A DNA stretch of 40,841 nt. Origin: Sphingomonas bacterium (GTDB lineage: Bacteria; Pseudomonadota; Alphaproteobacteria; Sphingomonadales; Sphingomonadaceae). The notes beneath the pieces are model-generated. The model was not told the DNA's origin. It searched no databases and saw nothing but the letters and a program-made list of their open reading frames with translations. The stretch is from assembly GCF_028292945.1 (NCBI RefSeq), contig NZ_JAQGLJ010000038.1, positions 1 to 40,841 of the forward strand. The letters run 5' to 3'. Every line of letters starts with the position of its first letter. Position 1 is the first letter of the stretch. The translations under genes were made by a program, and so were the position numbers. Positions 7,897 through 15,756 of this stretch are shown here, one piece after another.

Positions 7897-9158
7897 CCGA
7901 TCAGCAGCCCCGCCAGCGCGGCGCTCATCAGGTTCGCGAGGCTGCCCGCCGCCAGCGCGCGCAGGCCCAGCCTCGCGATCATCGGCCGCTGGTTGGGCGC
8001 GAGGCCGCCGGTCACCGCCATCTGGATCGCGATGGAGGAGAAGTTGGCGAACCCGCACAGCGCGAAGGTGACGATGATGCGGGTGCGTTCGCTGAGCGCG
8101 GCCATCTGACCCAGTTCGATGAAGGCGACGAATTCGTTGAGCACGATCTTGGTGCCGAACAGCCCGCCCGCAGTGCCCGCCTCATTCCACGGCACGCCGA
8201 TCAGGAACATCAGCGGCTGGAACACCAGCCCGACGATCTGCTGAAAGCTCAGGTCCGGCCGGCCGAACCACGCGCCGACGCCGCCGAGCAGCCCGTTGGC
8301 GAGCGCCACCAGCGCCACGAAGGCGAGCACCATCGCGCCCACCGCGACCGCCAGCTTGACGCCGGTCTGCGCGCCCTGCGCGGCCGCCATGATGATGTTG
8401 GCGGGGCGCTCGCCGTCCTCGAAGGTCTCGGCGACCTCGATGTGGGCGTTGGCGACCCCCTGTTCGCCCCGCAGCGGCAGCTCGTCCGGTGCGGGCGCGG
8501 CGTCGGGCATGATGATCTTGGCCATCAGGATGCCGGCAGGCGCGGACATGAAGGCGGCGGCGAGCAGATAAGGCAGCGCGGTCGGCCCAAGCAGCGTCGC
8601 ATAGGCCGCCAGGATCGTCCCCGCGACGCCCGCCATGCCGACCACCATCAGCGTGAACAGCTGCGCCGGCGGGAGTGCGGCCAGATAGGGCCGCACCACG
8701 AGCGGCGATTCGCTCTGGCCGACGAAGATGTTGGCGGCCGAGCCGAGCGCCTCGACGCGGCTGACCCCGGTGATCCAGCCGATCGCGCCGCCGACCCAGC
8801 GCACGATGCGCTGCATGATGCCGAGATAGTAGAGGATCGACACCAGCGCCGCGAAGAAGATGATCACCGGCAGCGCGCCCAATGCGAAGGTGTTGGCGAG
8901 CGGGTTGGTCGCGGCCGGGCCGAACAGGAATTCGGTGCCCTTGTTGGCATAGCCGAGCAGGTTGGACACGCCCTGCGCCATCGCCTCGATCCCCGCCCTG
9001 CCCCAGCTGGTATACAGCACCAGCACGGCGATGCCGACCTGCAAGCCGAACGCGGCGCCGACCACGCGCGGCCTGATGGCGCGCCGGTCGGTGGACAGCG
9101 CCAGCGCGAGCAGCAGGATGACGATGATGCCGGCAATGCCGATCAGGGGGCTGGTCAT
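7893..9158 (-). CDS. nupC: NupC-family concentrative nucleoside transporter
   Basis: 421-aa inner-membrane CNT-family symporter that imports nucleosides with a cation. Multiple hydrophobic segments are visible. Family signatures include FALGALPVIIFFAALVSILYY (first part), FVGQSESPLVVRPYL with the conserved GQSE nucleoside-binding region, and NEFVAFIELGQMAALSERT followed by FALCGFANFSSIAIQ. Length agrees with the family (about 400-425). ATG 9158 gives a normal N-terminal helix; no strong Shine-Dalgarno is visible. It overlaps the downstream YdeI-like gene by 4 bases and is divergent from yhhQ with 80 bp between. Nucleoside uptake next to a queuosine-precursor transporter suggests nucleobase salvage, which is inference. 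Confidence 0.95.
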   Translation of the reverse strand: MTSPLIGIAGIIVILLLALALSTDRRAIRPRVVGAAFGLQVGIAVLVLYTSWGRAGIEAMAQGVSNLLGYANKGTEFLFGPAATNPLANTFALGALPVIIFFAALVSILYYLGIMQRIVRWVGGAIGWITGVSRVEALGSAANIFVGQSESPLVVRPYLAALPPAQLFTLMVVGMAGVAGTILAAYATLLGPTALPYLLAAAFMSAPAGILMAKIIMPDAAPAPDELPLRGEQGVANAHIEVAETFEDGERPANIIMAAAQGAQTGVKLAVAVGAMVLAFVALVALANGLLGGVGAWFGRPDLSFQQIVGLVFQPLMFLIGVPWNEAGTAGGLFGTKIVLNEFVAFIELGQMAALSERTRIIVTFALCGFANFSSIAIQMAVTGGLAPNQRPMIARLGLRALAAGSLANLMSAALAGLLIG

Positions 9159-9204
9159 GGGCGAGTTTGTTGCAGGAAGCCGACGGCAGGGGAAGGGGCT
9201 GTGG

Positions 9205-9232
9205 TTGACGCGCGGAGCCGAGCGGCTAGCAC
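9205..9232 (+). promoter_or_regulatory. Candidate yhhQ promoter giving a leaderless start
   Basis: TTGACG (9205-9210), 16-bp spacer, TAGCAC (9227-9232). The -10 box ends 6 bases before ATG 9239, so transcription would begin at or next to the start codon. No Shine-Dalgarno is present before that ATG. Confidence 0.5.
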
Positions 9233-9238
9233 TCGTTC

Positions 9239-9934
9239 ATGACCACCACTTTCGCTCCACTTTCGCGTTCGCTGTTCGCGCTGTCGATCTTCTATGGCGG
9301 CATGGTCTGCATCGCGGGCGTGCTGGGCAACAAGCAGGTATCGCTGGGACCCCTGTCGGCGATCGGCTCGGTGTTCGGGCTGGGGCCGCTGGCGGTGGAG
9401 GCGGGGATCTTCGCCTTTCTGCTGCTGGTCGTGATCTCCAGTGCGGTCGCCGAACTCCACGGGCGTGACACCGCGAACCGGCTGGTGCTGCTCGGCTTCG
9501 CGCCGCTGGTCGCTTCGATCATCCTGTCGATCATCGTCCGCGCGCTGCCCGCCGCGCCCGACATGCAGCCCGCCAACCGCGACGCGATTCAACTGGTGCT
9601 GGGCGGGACGTGGCGGATCTGGCTTGGCGGGATCGTCGCCTATGGCATTTCGCAGACGCTCAACGTCTCGATCTTCTCGTGGCTCAAGGGGCGCGAGGGC
9701 AGCCGGCTGCTATGGCTGCGCTCCGCGATCGCGGGCGTACTCAGCCAGGCGGTCGACACGCTGCTGTTCGTCACCATCGCGTTCTGGGGCGTGTTCCCGA
9801 TCGGGGAGCTGCTGGCCGGGCAGATGATCGCCAAGGTCGTGCTGTCGGCGCTGCTGGTGCCGCCGCTGATCTACGCCGTCGTGGCGATCGGTCGCGTGCT
9901 TGACCGCGAGCCGAGCGCGGCTGGCCGCCACTGA
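9239..9934 (+). CDS. yhhQ: Queuosine precursor transporter YhhQ family
   Basis: 231-aa inner-membrane protein of the YhhQ/Vut_1 (DUF165) family, which imports preQ0/preQ1-type queuosine precursors. About six hydrophobic helices are visible. The family pattern SIFSWLKGREGSRLLWLRS, then SQAVDTLLFVTIAFWGVFP and GQMIAKVVLSALLVPPLIY, is clear. The usual N-terminal FGG..-like aromatic stretch is seen as SIFYGGMVCIAGVLGNKQV. ATG 9239 has no Shine-Dalgarno but lies directly behind a promoter-like pair of boxes. I see no obvious preQ1 riboswitch; the gap to nupC is only 80 bp. Confidence 0.92.
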   Translation: MTTTFAPLSRSLFALSIFYGGMVCIAGVLGNKQVSLGPLSAIGSVFGLGPLAVEAGIFAFLLLVVISSAVAELHGRDTANRLVLLGFAPLVASIILSIIVRALPAAPDMQPANRDAIQLVLGGTWRIWLGGIVAYGISQTLNVSIFSWLKGREGSRLLWLRSAIAGVLSQAVDTLLFVTIAFWGVFPIGELLAGQMIAKVVLSALLVPPLIYAVVAIGRVLDREPSAAGRH

Positions 9935-9955
9935 ACCGCACTTCGTTTCGGCGCG

Positions 9956-9981
9956 GGAACAACACAGCCTGTCGAGCGGTT
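9956..9981 (+). promoter_or_regulatory. Candidate EcfG (general stress response) promoter
   Basis: GGAAC (9956-9960), 17-bp spacer, GGTT (9978-9981). The alphaproteobacterial EcfG consensus is GGAAC-N16/17-CGTT; the -10 here reads CGGTT, one base looser. It lies 30 bp upstream of the small anchored protein's ATG at 10011. Confidence 0.45.
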
Positions 9982-10010
9982 GTGCTCGCGGTTCAACAGG
10001 AGGCAGTTCA

Positions 10011-10352
10011 ATGGCCGAGTATCGTAGCAACGACGCGGGCGACCGCGTGCATGTCGAGAAGCGTGGCGGCCTTGGCCGGACGCTCGGGATCATCGCGCTG
10101 ATCGCCGGTCTCATCGCCGCGATCGGCTTCGCGACCGGCTTCTTCAGCATGAACGCCAAGGGCGGCGCACTGCCGGACGTCGATGTCAGCGCCAAGGGCG
10201 GCGCGCTTCCCGACGTCGACGTCGATTCCAAGAAGATCGTCGTCGGCACCAAGGAAGAGACGATCGACGTGCCGAAGGTCACCACCGAGAAGGAGACGAT
10301 CTCCGTCCCCGCGATCGGCGTGTCCGAAGGCGAGACCGACCAGAAGAAGTAA
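10011..10352 (+). CDS. Small single-pass membrane protein with tandem [11 protein letters not shown] repeat
   Basis: 113-aa protein of unknown function. A charged N-terminus (about 1-22) is followed by one hydrophobic helix (about 23-45) and a hydrophilic tail rich in K, E, D and V. Residues 49-59 and 61-71 are identical copies of [11 protein letters not shown] separated by Ser. The tail continues with [13 protein letters not shown] and [12 protein letters not shown], another loose repeat of the type E-T-I-x-V-P. The frame is open further upstream, but ATG 10011 is chosen because AGGAGG stands 8 bases ahead. A candidate EcfG promoter precedes it, suggesting a stress-envelope role. No known domain is recognised. 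Confidence 0.8.
   Translation: MAEYRSNDAGDRVHVEKRGGLGRTLGIIALIAGLIAAIGFATGFFSMNAKGGALPDVDVSAKGGALPDVDVDSKKIVVGTKEETIDVPKVTTEKETISVPAIGVSEGETDQKK
10155..10223 (+). repeat. Coding tandem duplication (36-bp period)
   Basis: Two 33-base copies, 10155-10187 and 10191-10223, each encode [11 protein letters not shown]. They differ at four third-codon positions (gca/gcg, ctg/ctt, ccg/ccc, gat/gac) and at no amino acid, so the peptide has been kept while the DNA drifted. Confidence 0.9.
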
Positions 10353-10428
10353 GCGGCGGCGCAGTGCCGACGAGAAGGCTGCTGCGAGGGGGTTGGGCTG
10401 GCGCGCCCGGCCCCCTATTGGCGCGTGC

Positions 10429-11346
10429 ATGACCGATCACACGCCCGACCCCGCCCTGCTCGCCAAAGCGGAAACGCTGACCGAGGCGCTGCCCTATCTG
10501 CAACGCTATGCCGGCTGCACGTTCGTGGTGAAATATGGCGGGCACGCGATGGGCGATCCCGAGCGCCAGCGCGACTTTGCCGAGGACATGGTGCTGCTGA
10601 AGGCGGTCGGCATCAACCCGGTGGTGGTGCATGGCGGCGGGCCGCAGATCGGCGCGATGCTGAAGCGGCTGAACGTCGAATCGCGTTTCGTCGACGGCCT
10701 GCGCGTCACCGACAAGGAAACCGCCGACATCGCCGAGATGGTGCTGGCGGGATCGATCAACAAACAGATCGTCGGCTGGATCGGCCAGGCGGGCGGGCGC
10801 GCGGTCGGCATCTCCGGCAAGGACGCGCAGCTCGTGACGGCGGAGAAGGTGGGCGGGCGGCGCGAGGCGGATCCGTTGCAGGGCATCGAGCGCCACGTCG
10901 ACCTCGGCTTCGTGGGCGAGCCCGTTGCCGTCGATCGGTCGCTGCTCGACACGCTGTCGGACGCGGGCATCATTCCCGTCATCGCGCCGGTCGCGACTGG
11001 CGCGGACGGCCAGACCTACAACATCAACGCCGACACGATGGCGGGCGCGATCGCCGGCGCGCTGGGTGCGGCACGCTTCTTCCTGCTGACCGATGTCGTG
11101 GGCGTGCTCGACAAGGCGGGCGAGGTGGTGACCGATCTCGACCCTGCCCGCGTCGCGGCGCTGAAGGCGGACGGCACGATCACCGGCGGCATGATCCCCA
11201 AGGTCGACACCTGCGTCGCGGCGGTCGAGGCGGGGGTGGATGCGGCCGTTATCATCGACGGCCGCGTCCCGCATGCGATCCTGCTGGAGATATTCACGCG
11301 GCAAGGGGCGGGGACATTGGTGCGGCGGCAGGCCGCACGCGAATAG
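10429..11346 (+). CDS. argB: Acetylglutamate kinase
   Basis: 305-aa cytoplasmic enzyme phosphorylating N-acetyl-L-glutamate with ATP, second step of arginine biosynthesis. Amino-acid-kinase signatures: [11 protein letters not shown] near residue 30, [49 protein letters not shown] and [18 protein letters not shown]. Length and order match the family. ATG 10429 begins a typical N-terminus ([17 protein letters not shown]); no Shine-Dalgarno is visible and a weak TTGGGC-17-TATTGG pair ends 7 bases before the ATG, so leaderless initiation is possible. It stands alone as an arginine gene here; yggT, folD and a marC-type gene follow on the same strand. Confidence 0.97.
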   Translation: MTDHTPDPALLAKAETLTEALPYLQRYAGCTFVVKYGGHAMGDPERQRDFAEDMVLLKAVGINPVVVHGGGPQIGAMLKRLNVESRFVDGLRVTDKETADIAEMVLAGSINKQIVGWIGQAGGRAVGISGKDAQLVTAEKVGGRREADPLQGIERHVDLGFVGEPVAVDRSLLDTLSDAGIIPVIAPVATGADGQTYNINADTMAGAIAGALGAARFFLLTDVVGVLDKAGEVVTDLDPARVAALKADGTITGGMIPKVDTCVAAVEAGVDAAVIIDGRVPHAILLEIFTRQGAGTLVRRQAARE

Positions 11347-11516
11347 CGGCGCTATTCGCGAGACGGTGCCGACGGGTCGAGCCTCCAAGTTTCCCGCCCG
11401 CGGAGCGGGAAAGGTCAGGGGAGCACATGTCCGACATCAGCGCGGCCCAACAGCCCCTCCCCCCAGCCCGTCCGCAAACGGGAGGGGAGTTCCAACGCGC
11501 TGTCCCGCAGGCGGGA
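11341..11516. repeat. Cluster of intergenic hairpins between argB and yggT
   Basis: Four inverted repeats in the 222-bp gap. GAATAGC-ggc-GCTATTC (11341-11357) includes the argB stop. TTTCCCGC...GCGGGAAA spans 11390-11412. CCCCTCCC...GGGAGGGG spans about 11454-11487 with an inner CCCGT/ACGGG. TCCCGC-ag-GCGGGA spans 11503-11516. None has a following T-run. They resemble dispersed sphingomonad palindromes and may help end the argB transcript. Confidence 0.6.
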
Positions 11517-11533
11517 GGGGACTACGCGCGCCA

Positions 11534-11562
11534 TTGCCGCAAAGCTGACGCGCCCCTAAGTT
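11534..11562 (+). promoter_or_regulatory. Candidate yggT promoter giving a leaderless start
   Basis: TTGCCG (11534-11539), 17-bp spacer, TAAGTT (11557-11562), then 6 bases to ATG 11569. No Shine-Dalgarno is present before that ATG. Confidence 0.5.
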
Positions 11563-11568
11563 CGCGCC

Positions 11569-11871
11569 ATGTATCTGCTCGTTTCGCTCCTCTCCACGAT
11601 CCTGCTCGCGCTGCAGGTGATCATCTTCGTGCAGGTGATCCTCAGCTGGCTGACCGCTTTCAACGTCGTTAGCCGCCACAGCCCGATCGTCGGCGGGGTC
11701 GTACAGGGGCTCGATCGGATCACCGAGCCGCTCTATCGCCCCATCCGTCGTGTCCTGCCCGATCTCGGCGCGATCGATCTGGCGCCGCTGGTGGTGCTGA
11801 TCGCCATCTCGCTGTTGCGGGGCAGCGTCCTGCCGTTGCTGCTGAGCGGCATGGCCACCGACGTGATCTGA
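11569..11871 (+). CDS. YggT family membrane protein
   Basis: 100-aa protein with two hydrophobic helices (about 2-25 and 68-90) joined by the family hallmark: QVILSWLTAFNVVSRHSPIV followed by ITEPLYRPIRRVLPDLGAIDLAPLVVLI. YggT proteins are inner-membrane components linked to osmotic tolerance, and plastid homologues act in cytochrome b6f assembly; the exact role here is unknown. No Shine-Dalgarno precedes ATG 11569, which lies 6 bases after a promoter-like -10 box. It probably shares strand direction but not necessarily transcript with folD, since a dispersed repeat sits between them. Confidence 0.9.
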   Translation: MYLLVSLLSTILLALQVIIFVQVILSWLTAFNVVSRHSPIVGGVVQGLDRITEPLYRPIRRVLPDLGAIDLAPLVVLIAISLLRGSVLPLLLSGMATDVI

Positions 11872-11930
11872 CGCGGGGACTTCGGGGCGCACGCCAGAGA
11901 TACGGACGGCGAGCGTGGCGAGGCGACGCG

Positions 11931-11960
11931 CATGGATGCTGAAACAAGTTCAGCATGACG
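11931..11960. repeat. Short dispersed palindromic repeat
   Basis: ATGCTGAA-acaag-TTCAGCAT forms an 8-bp perfect stem with a 5-base loop. This motif, with its CATGG and GACG flanks, recurs widely in sphingomonad intergenic DNA from my knowledge of such genomes. It lies between yggT and folD. Confidence 0.75.
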
Positions 11961-11999
11961 GGTAGCGCCTGCAGTGCTGCTGCGGCTAAGCGACGTCGC

Positions 12000-12866
12000 A
12001 TGACGGCCTCCATCATCGACGGCAAGGTACGCGCCGCCGCCCTGCGTGCGCAGGTCGCGGGTGAGGTTGAACGCTTTCGCGCCGCCACCGCGCGCGCGCC
12101 GGGGCTGGCCGTGGTGCTGGTCGGCGAGGACCCCGCGTCCGCCGTCTATGTCCGCTCGAAAGGCCGGGCGACCCGTGAAGCCGGGATGGAGGGTTGGGAA
12201 CACCGCCTGCCTTCCGACACCCCGCAGGCCGAGCTGCTGGCGCTGATCGCGCAGCTCAACGCCGATCCGGCCGTCGACGGCATCCTCGTCCAGCTCCCCC
12301 TGCCCCCGCAGATCGATGCGAATGCCGTCATCCAGGCGATCGATCCGGACAAGGACGTCGACGGCTTCCATCCCGTCAACGCCGGTCGGCTTGCGATCGG
12401 GCTGTCCGGCTTCGTGCCGTGTACGCCGTACGGATGTCTGCTGCTGCTGCGCGACGTCCACCCGCAGCTCGCCGGGCTGGAGGCGGTGGTGGTCGGCCGC
12501 TCCGCGATAGTCGGCAAACCGATGGCGGCGCTGCTGACGGCGCAGAGCTGCACCGTGACGCTGGCGCACAGCCGCACACGTGGCCTGCCCGCGCACATCG
12601 CGCGCGCCGACATCGTCGTCGCGGCGGTCGGCATCCCCGGCCTGATCAAGGGCGACTGGCTGAAGCCGGGCGCGACCGTGATCGACGTGGGCATCAACCG
12701 CACCGACACAGGGCTGGTCGGCGATGTCGACTTCGCCAGCGCGGTCGAGGTCGCGGGCGCGATCACCCCGGTGCCGGGCGGGGTCGGGCCGATGACGATC
12801 GCCTGCCTCCTGCGCAACACGGTGGTCTCGGCGGGACGGCGCGAGGGCGTGGCGGTGGACTTGTGA
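12000..12866 (+). CDS. folD: Bifunctional methylenetetrahydrofolate dehydrogenase / methenyltetrahydrofolate cyclohydrolase
   Basis: 288-aa cytoplasmic enzyme interconverting 5,10-methylene-, 5,10-methenyl- and 10-formyl-THF. Seen: catalytic lysine in YVRSKGRA (K54), [39 protein letters not shown], the NADP-binding [17 protein letters not shown] and the C-terminal [17 protein letters not shown]. Full family length. ATG 12000 is chosen because it gives the standard start MTASIIDGK; there is no strong Shine-Dalgarno. Its TGA overlaps the GTG of the next gene in a GTGA arrangement, so a folD-marC operon with translational coupling is likely. Confidence 0.97.
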   Translation: MTASIIDGKVRAAALRAQVAGEVERFRAATARAPGLAVVLVGEDPASAVYVRSKGRATREAGMEGWEHRLPSDTPQAELLALIAQLNADPAVDGILVQLPLPPQIDANAVIQAIDPDKDVDGFHPVNAGRLAIGLSGFVPCTPYGCLLLLRDVHPQLAGLEAVVVGRSAIVGKPMAALLTAQSCTVTLAHSRTRGLPAHIARADIVVAAVGIPGLIKGDWLKPGATVIDVGINRTDTGLVGDVDFASAVEVAGAITPVPGGVGPMTIACLLRNTVVSAGRREGVAVDL

Positions 12867-13480
12867 TCGAACTCTTCGTCTCCTCGCTCATCACCTTCTT
12901 CGTGGTGATCGACCCGCCCGGTTGCGCGCCGATCTATGCCGGGCTGACGGCAGGCGCGCCGGACGCGGAGCGCCGTTCGATGGCCATCCGCGCGGTGTTC
13001 GTCGCGGCGATCATCCTGGTGGTGTTCGCGCTGGTCGGCGAGGATCTGTTGCGGGGGTTGGGCATATCGCTCGCCAGTTTCCGCATCGCGGGCGGCATCA
13101 TGCTGTTCCTGATCGCGCTGGAGATGGTGTTCGAGAAGCGCACCGAACGCCGCGAGGACCGCGCCGCGAAGGTGCAGGAGAGCGCGCAGGAGGATGTGTC
13201 GATCTTTCCCATGGCAATGCCGATGATCGCGGGGCCGGGATCGATCGCGTCGGTGATGCTGCTGATGGCGCGCAACGACGGCTGGCAGCGGTCGGCGGTG
13301 GTGCTGGGCGCGCTGGCGACGATCCTGCTGCTGACGCTGGTGGCGCTGCTCGCGGCGGGGCCGATGATGCGGCTGCTGGGCGCGAAGATCGAAGCGGTGA
13401 TCACGCGGTTGCTGGGCGTGCTGCTGGCGGCGCTGGCGGTGCAGTTCGTCATGGACGGGCTGCAGGTGTCGCTGCGGTAG
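12863..13480 (+). CDS. MarC family integral membrane protein
   Basis: 205-aa inner-membrane protein with six predicted helices. MarC/UPF0056 signatures: [21 protein letters not shown] at the start, [18 protein letters not shown], and [20 protein letters not shown] in the middle. The family has no proven transport activity despite its old link to multiple antibiotic resistance. Translation starts at GTG 12863, overlapping the folD stop. The C-terminal end is convergent with the membrane glycosyltransferase-like gene, only 6 bp away. A linker rich in Arg and Glu ([19 protein letters not shown]) separates the two helix triplets. Confidence 0.92.
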   Translation: MIELFVSSLITFFVVIDPPGCAPIYAGLTAGAPDAERRSMAIRAVFVAAIILVVFALVGEDLLRGLGISLASFRIAGGIMLFLIALEMVFEKRTERREDRAAKVQESAQEDVSIFPMAMPMIAGPGSIASVMLLMARNDGWQRSAVVLGALATILLLTLVALLAAGPMMRLLGAKIEAVITRLLGVLLAALAVQFVMDGLQVSLR

Positions 13481-13486
13481 CCCGAC

Positions 13487-15268
13487 CTAGCTGATCCGGT
13501 ACAGCGCGTACGGCGAGCTGCGCGGCAACGGCAATCGGCTGAGCCACGGGAACCGCGCGCCACTGGCGAGCTGGTCGTAGAAGCCGCCCTTGTTACGGAC
13601 GCGGTAGATCGTCGATTCCGCCATGTTGGGGCAGATCAGCAGCAGGGTCGCGCCGCTCGCGCGCATGATGCGCCGCGCCTCCGCCGGCGAGCGGCCGAAG
13701 GCGTGCTTGACGGCCATGATCGCGTCGCCGTTGCGGTGGTACGGTCCGGCGATCGCGTCGTGGTGCGTGACGGTGATCAGCCGCGGCCCCAGGTCGACAA
13801 ACGAGAACATGCGCGCTCGCGGGTATCGGTTGAGCGTCAGCAGCCTCGATGTGCGCATGCAGTCGCCCGTCGCGACGTTGACCCGGGCCTGCCCGGTCGT
13901 GGGCCGGTCTACCCGGAACCAGCTTACCGCCGTCGACGCGAACAGTCCCGCCATCACCACGATCAGCACCGCCACCGGCCCCAGCACGCGCACCAGCACC
14001 GATCGCCGGCCGCGCAGCCACGGGATGAGCAGCCACCCCAGCGCGACCACGCCGGGGACCGCGAGCAACTGCGCCGCGGGCCCGGCGCGGACCTGCCAGG
14101 CCAGCATCAGCACGGCGAACGAGGCGAACAGCGCGACGGGCAGCCAGTCGGTGCGTTCCACCCCCCTCGCCCGCCAGATCGCCAGGCCCGCGCCGATCAG
14201 CCCGACGATGGGCAGCGCAATGATCGGGAACGCTATCCGCAGCGGGTGACCCCAGATCGGCTTGGCTTCCTTGACGTTGTTGAGCCACGCCGCCGCCAGT
14301 TCGTCCGACACCTGTTCGGGCCGGCCAAGGCACTGCGGAAACACCAGCGCGAAGCCGACCGCAATGACCCCGCCCACCGCCAGCGCCAGCAGCAGCCGGG
14401 TGCGCAAGGTTACGGGGTTGAGCCGGCCGAGCAGGAACAACAGCCCGCCGGCGACCACGGTCACGCTCAGCCACACCGGCGTCAGCGCGTCGCAGCGCGC
14501 CACCCGATTGGCGTTCGACGCGAACAGCGCGAAGCCGAGCGCGCTGCCGCCGCCGAGCGTGAGCGCATAGGCGGCCAGTCGCGACGCCTCGTCGCGATCG
14601 GCCACCCAGCGCAAGCCGAGGATGGCACCCGCCATCGCGCAATAGGGCAGCATCTCGAGCCCGATCGACAGGCTGACCGCGCTCGCCAGCCCGACCAGCA
14701 CGCCGCCGCGCGCGCGTCGTGGATCGCTCAGCCCCGCCAGCGTCATCGCCAGCATCGCCAGCTGCCAACCGTGGTGATCGATCCGCATCGGCGCGTACAT
14801 CAGCATCGGCACGAACGCGGTCAGGAACACCAGCGTCGCCAGCGTCCAGGCGAGCGGATGCACCAGCCGCCGCACGGTGGCGCCGAGCCCGAGCAATGTC
14901 AGCGCGAGCGGGAGCAGCGGCGCGACCCCGCACGCGATCCGCTCCGCCCAGCTGCGGGTGGTGAACAGGTCGAACAGCAGGATCAGGCCGGCGAGCGGCA
15001 GGTCGACCAGCCGGCTCCAGTGCATGTCGAACCCGGCCGGCGGGTTCATCCGATACTGGCGCAGATCGTACCAGTTCTGACCGTCGAGCAGCGCGCGCAC
15101 CTGCGCCAGCCGCATGTTGTCGTCGGTGTCGCCCAGCGACAGCCACCGCACCGCGTTCCAGTCGCTCCACAGCTGATAGCCCGCGAACGCCGCCCATGCG
15201 ATCAGCACCCAGACGATCCAGTGACGGTCGAGGTCACGTAACCAGCCGACCGAAGTAGCTTCCTTCAC
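13487..15268 (-). CDS. Large polytopic membrane protein, GT-C-like glycosyltransferase candidate
   Basis: 593-aa membrane protein with roughly 11-13 hydrophobic helices and a soluble C-terminal domain of about 130 residues (from DCMRTSRLLTLNRYPRA onward). After the first helix comes an acidic loop, LGDTDDNMRLAQVRALLDGQ, then QYRMNPPAGFDMHWSRLVD. Acidic first loops of this kind are found in GT-C sugar transferases, so a lipid-linked sugar transferase is inferred. Similar sphingomonad proteins are, to my recollection, often labelled AcrB/AcrD/AcrF-like, but no RND features are visible. The start is GTG 15268, since upstream codons would overlap divergent gtrA; no strong Shine-Dalgarno supports it. 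Confidence 0.65.
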   Translation of the reverse strand: MKEATSVGWLRDLDRHWIVWVLIAWAAFAGYQLWSDWNAVRWLSLGDTDDNMRLAQVRALLDGQNWYDLRQYRMNPPAGFDMHWSRLVDLPLAGLILLFDLFTTRSWAERIACGVAPLLPLALTLLGLGATVRRLVHPLAWTLATLVFLTAFVPMLMYAPMRIDHHGWQLAMLAMTLAGLSDPRRARGGVLVGLASAVSLSIGLEMLPYCAMAGAILGLRWVADRDEASRLAAYALTLGGGSALGFALFASNANRVARCDALTPVWLSVTVVAGGLLFLLGRLNPVTLRTRLLLALAVGGVIAVGFALVFPQCLGRPEQVSDELAAAWLNNVKEAKPIWGHPLRIAFPIIALPIVGLIGAGLAIWRARGVERTDWLPVALFASFAVLMLAWQVRAGPAAQLLAVPGVVALGWLLIPWLRGRRSVLVRVLGPVAVLIVVMAGLFASTAVSWFRVDRPTTGQARVNVATGDCMRTSRLLTLNRYPRARMFSFVDLGPRLITVTHHDAIAGPYHRNGDAIMAVKHAFGRSPAEARRIMRASGATLLLICPNMAESTIYRVRNKGGFYDQLASGARFPWLSRLPLPRSSPYALYRIS

Positions 15269-15324
15269 ACGTTCACCCGCCCTAGACGCCGCCGCTCTAG
15301 TGAGGGCGAGGCAAAGGGCAAGGA

Positions 15325-15756
15325 GTGGCAGCGGCGCAGTCAGGCATGGGGCGGCTGGAGCAATGGCGGCGGAGCGAGGCGGCGGGGCAGCTGGTACGCT
15401 TCGCGGTCGCGGGCGGGCTGACGACCGGGCTGTACACCGCCGTCTATTCTCCACTGGCGGGGTTCGGCTGGACCTCGGAGCAGGTCGCCAACCTGGCCGG
15501 CTATGTCGTGGCGGTCGTGTCCGGCTATCTGCTGCACAGCCGCTGGAGCTTTCGCGGCCACGGCGCGGAGGCGAAAGACACGAGCTGGAAGTTCTTCGTC
15601 GTGTCGCTGTTCAGCTATGGCGCGAACAGCTTCTGGGTGTGGCTGCTGACGGACGATGCGGTGCTGGCGGGACCATGGTGGTGGCCGCTGCTGCCGATCC
15701 TGTTCGTGACGCCGCTGGTCACGTTTCTCCTCAACCGGCTGTGGGTGTTCAAATAG
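15325..15756 (+). CDS. GtrA family membrane protein
   Basis: 143-aa inner-membrane protein with four hydrophobic helices. GtrA signatures: LVRFAVAGGLTTGLYTAVY at the N-terminal helix, ANLAGYVVAVVSGYLLHSRWSF in the middle, and TFLLNRLWVFK at the end. GtrA proteins are thought to flip polyprenyl-phosphate-linked sugars. GTG 15325 is preferred, with AAAGGG 6 bases upstream; ATG 15346 (MGRLEQW) is an alternative. The stop codon is immediately followed by the ATG of the methyltransferase, so both form one operon. It is divergent from the GT-C-like gene and near a GtrB-type GT2, consistent with a Gtr-like glycosylation module. Confidence 0.9.
   Translation: MAAAQSGMGRLEQWRRSEAAGQLVRFAVAGGLTTGLYTAVYSPLAGFGWTSEQVANLAGYVVAVVSGYLLHSRWSFRGHGAEAKDTSWKFFVVSLFSYGANSFWVWLLTDDAVLAGPWWWPLLPILFVTPLVTFLLNRLWVFK

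Noticed and set aside
9159..9238. preQ1 riboswitch before yhhQ
   Set aside because: The gap is 80 bp and the promoter appears to end at the ATG, leaving no room for an RNA leader; no C-rich/A-rich preQ1 pattern was seen.
11428..11672. A possible small gene starting ATG 11428 (MSDISAAQQ) with a GGGGAG upstream
   Set aside because: It runs through the intergenic hairpins and overlaps the well-supported yggT by over 100 bases in another frame. It may be a relic of an older start but no domain supports it.
13703..15241. A 512-codon plus-strand open frame opposite the GT-C-like gene
   Set aside because: Its composition is repetitive Arg/Gln/His/Pro, typical of antisense frames in high-GC DNA, and the opposite frame has clear membrane helices and conserved motifs.
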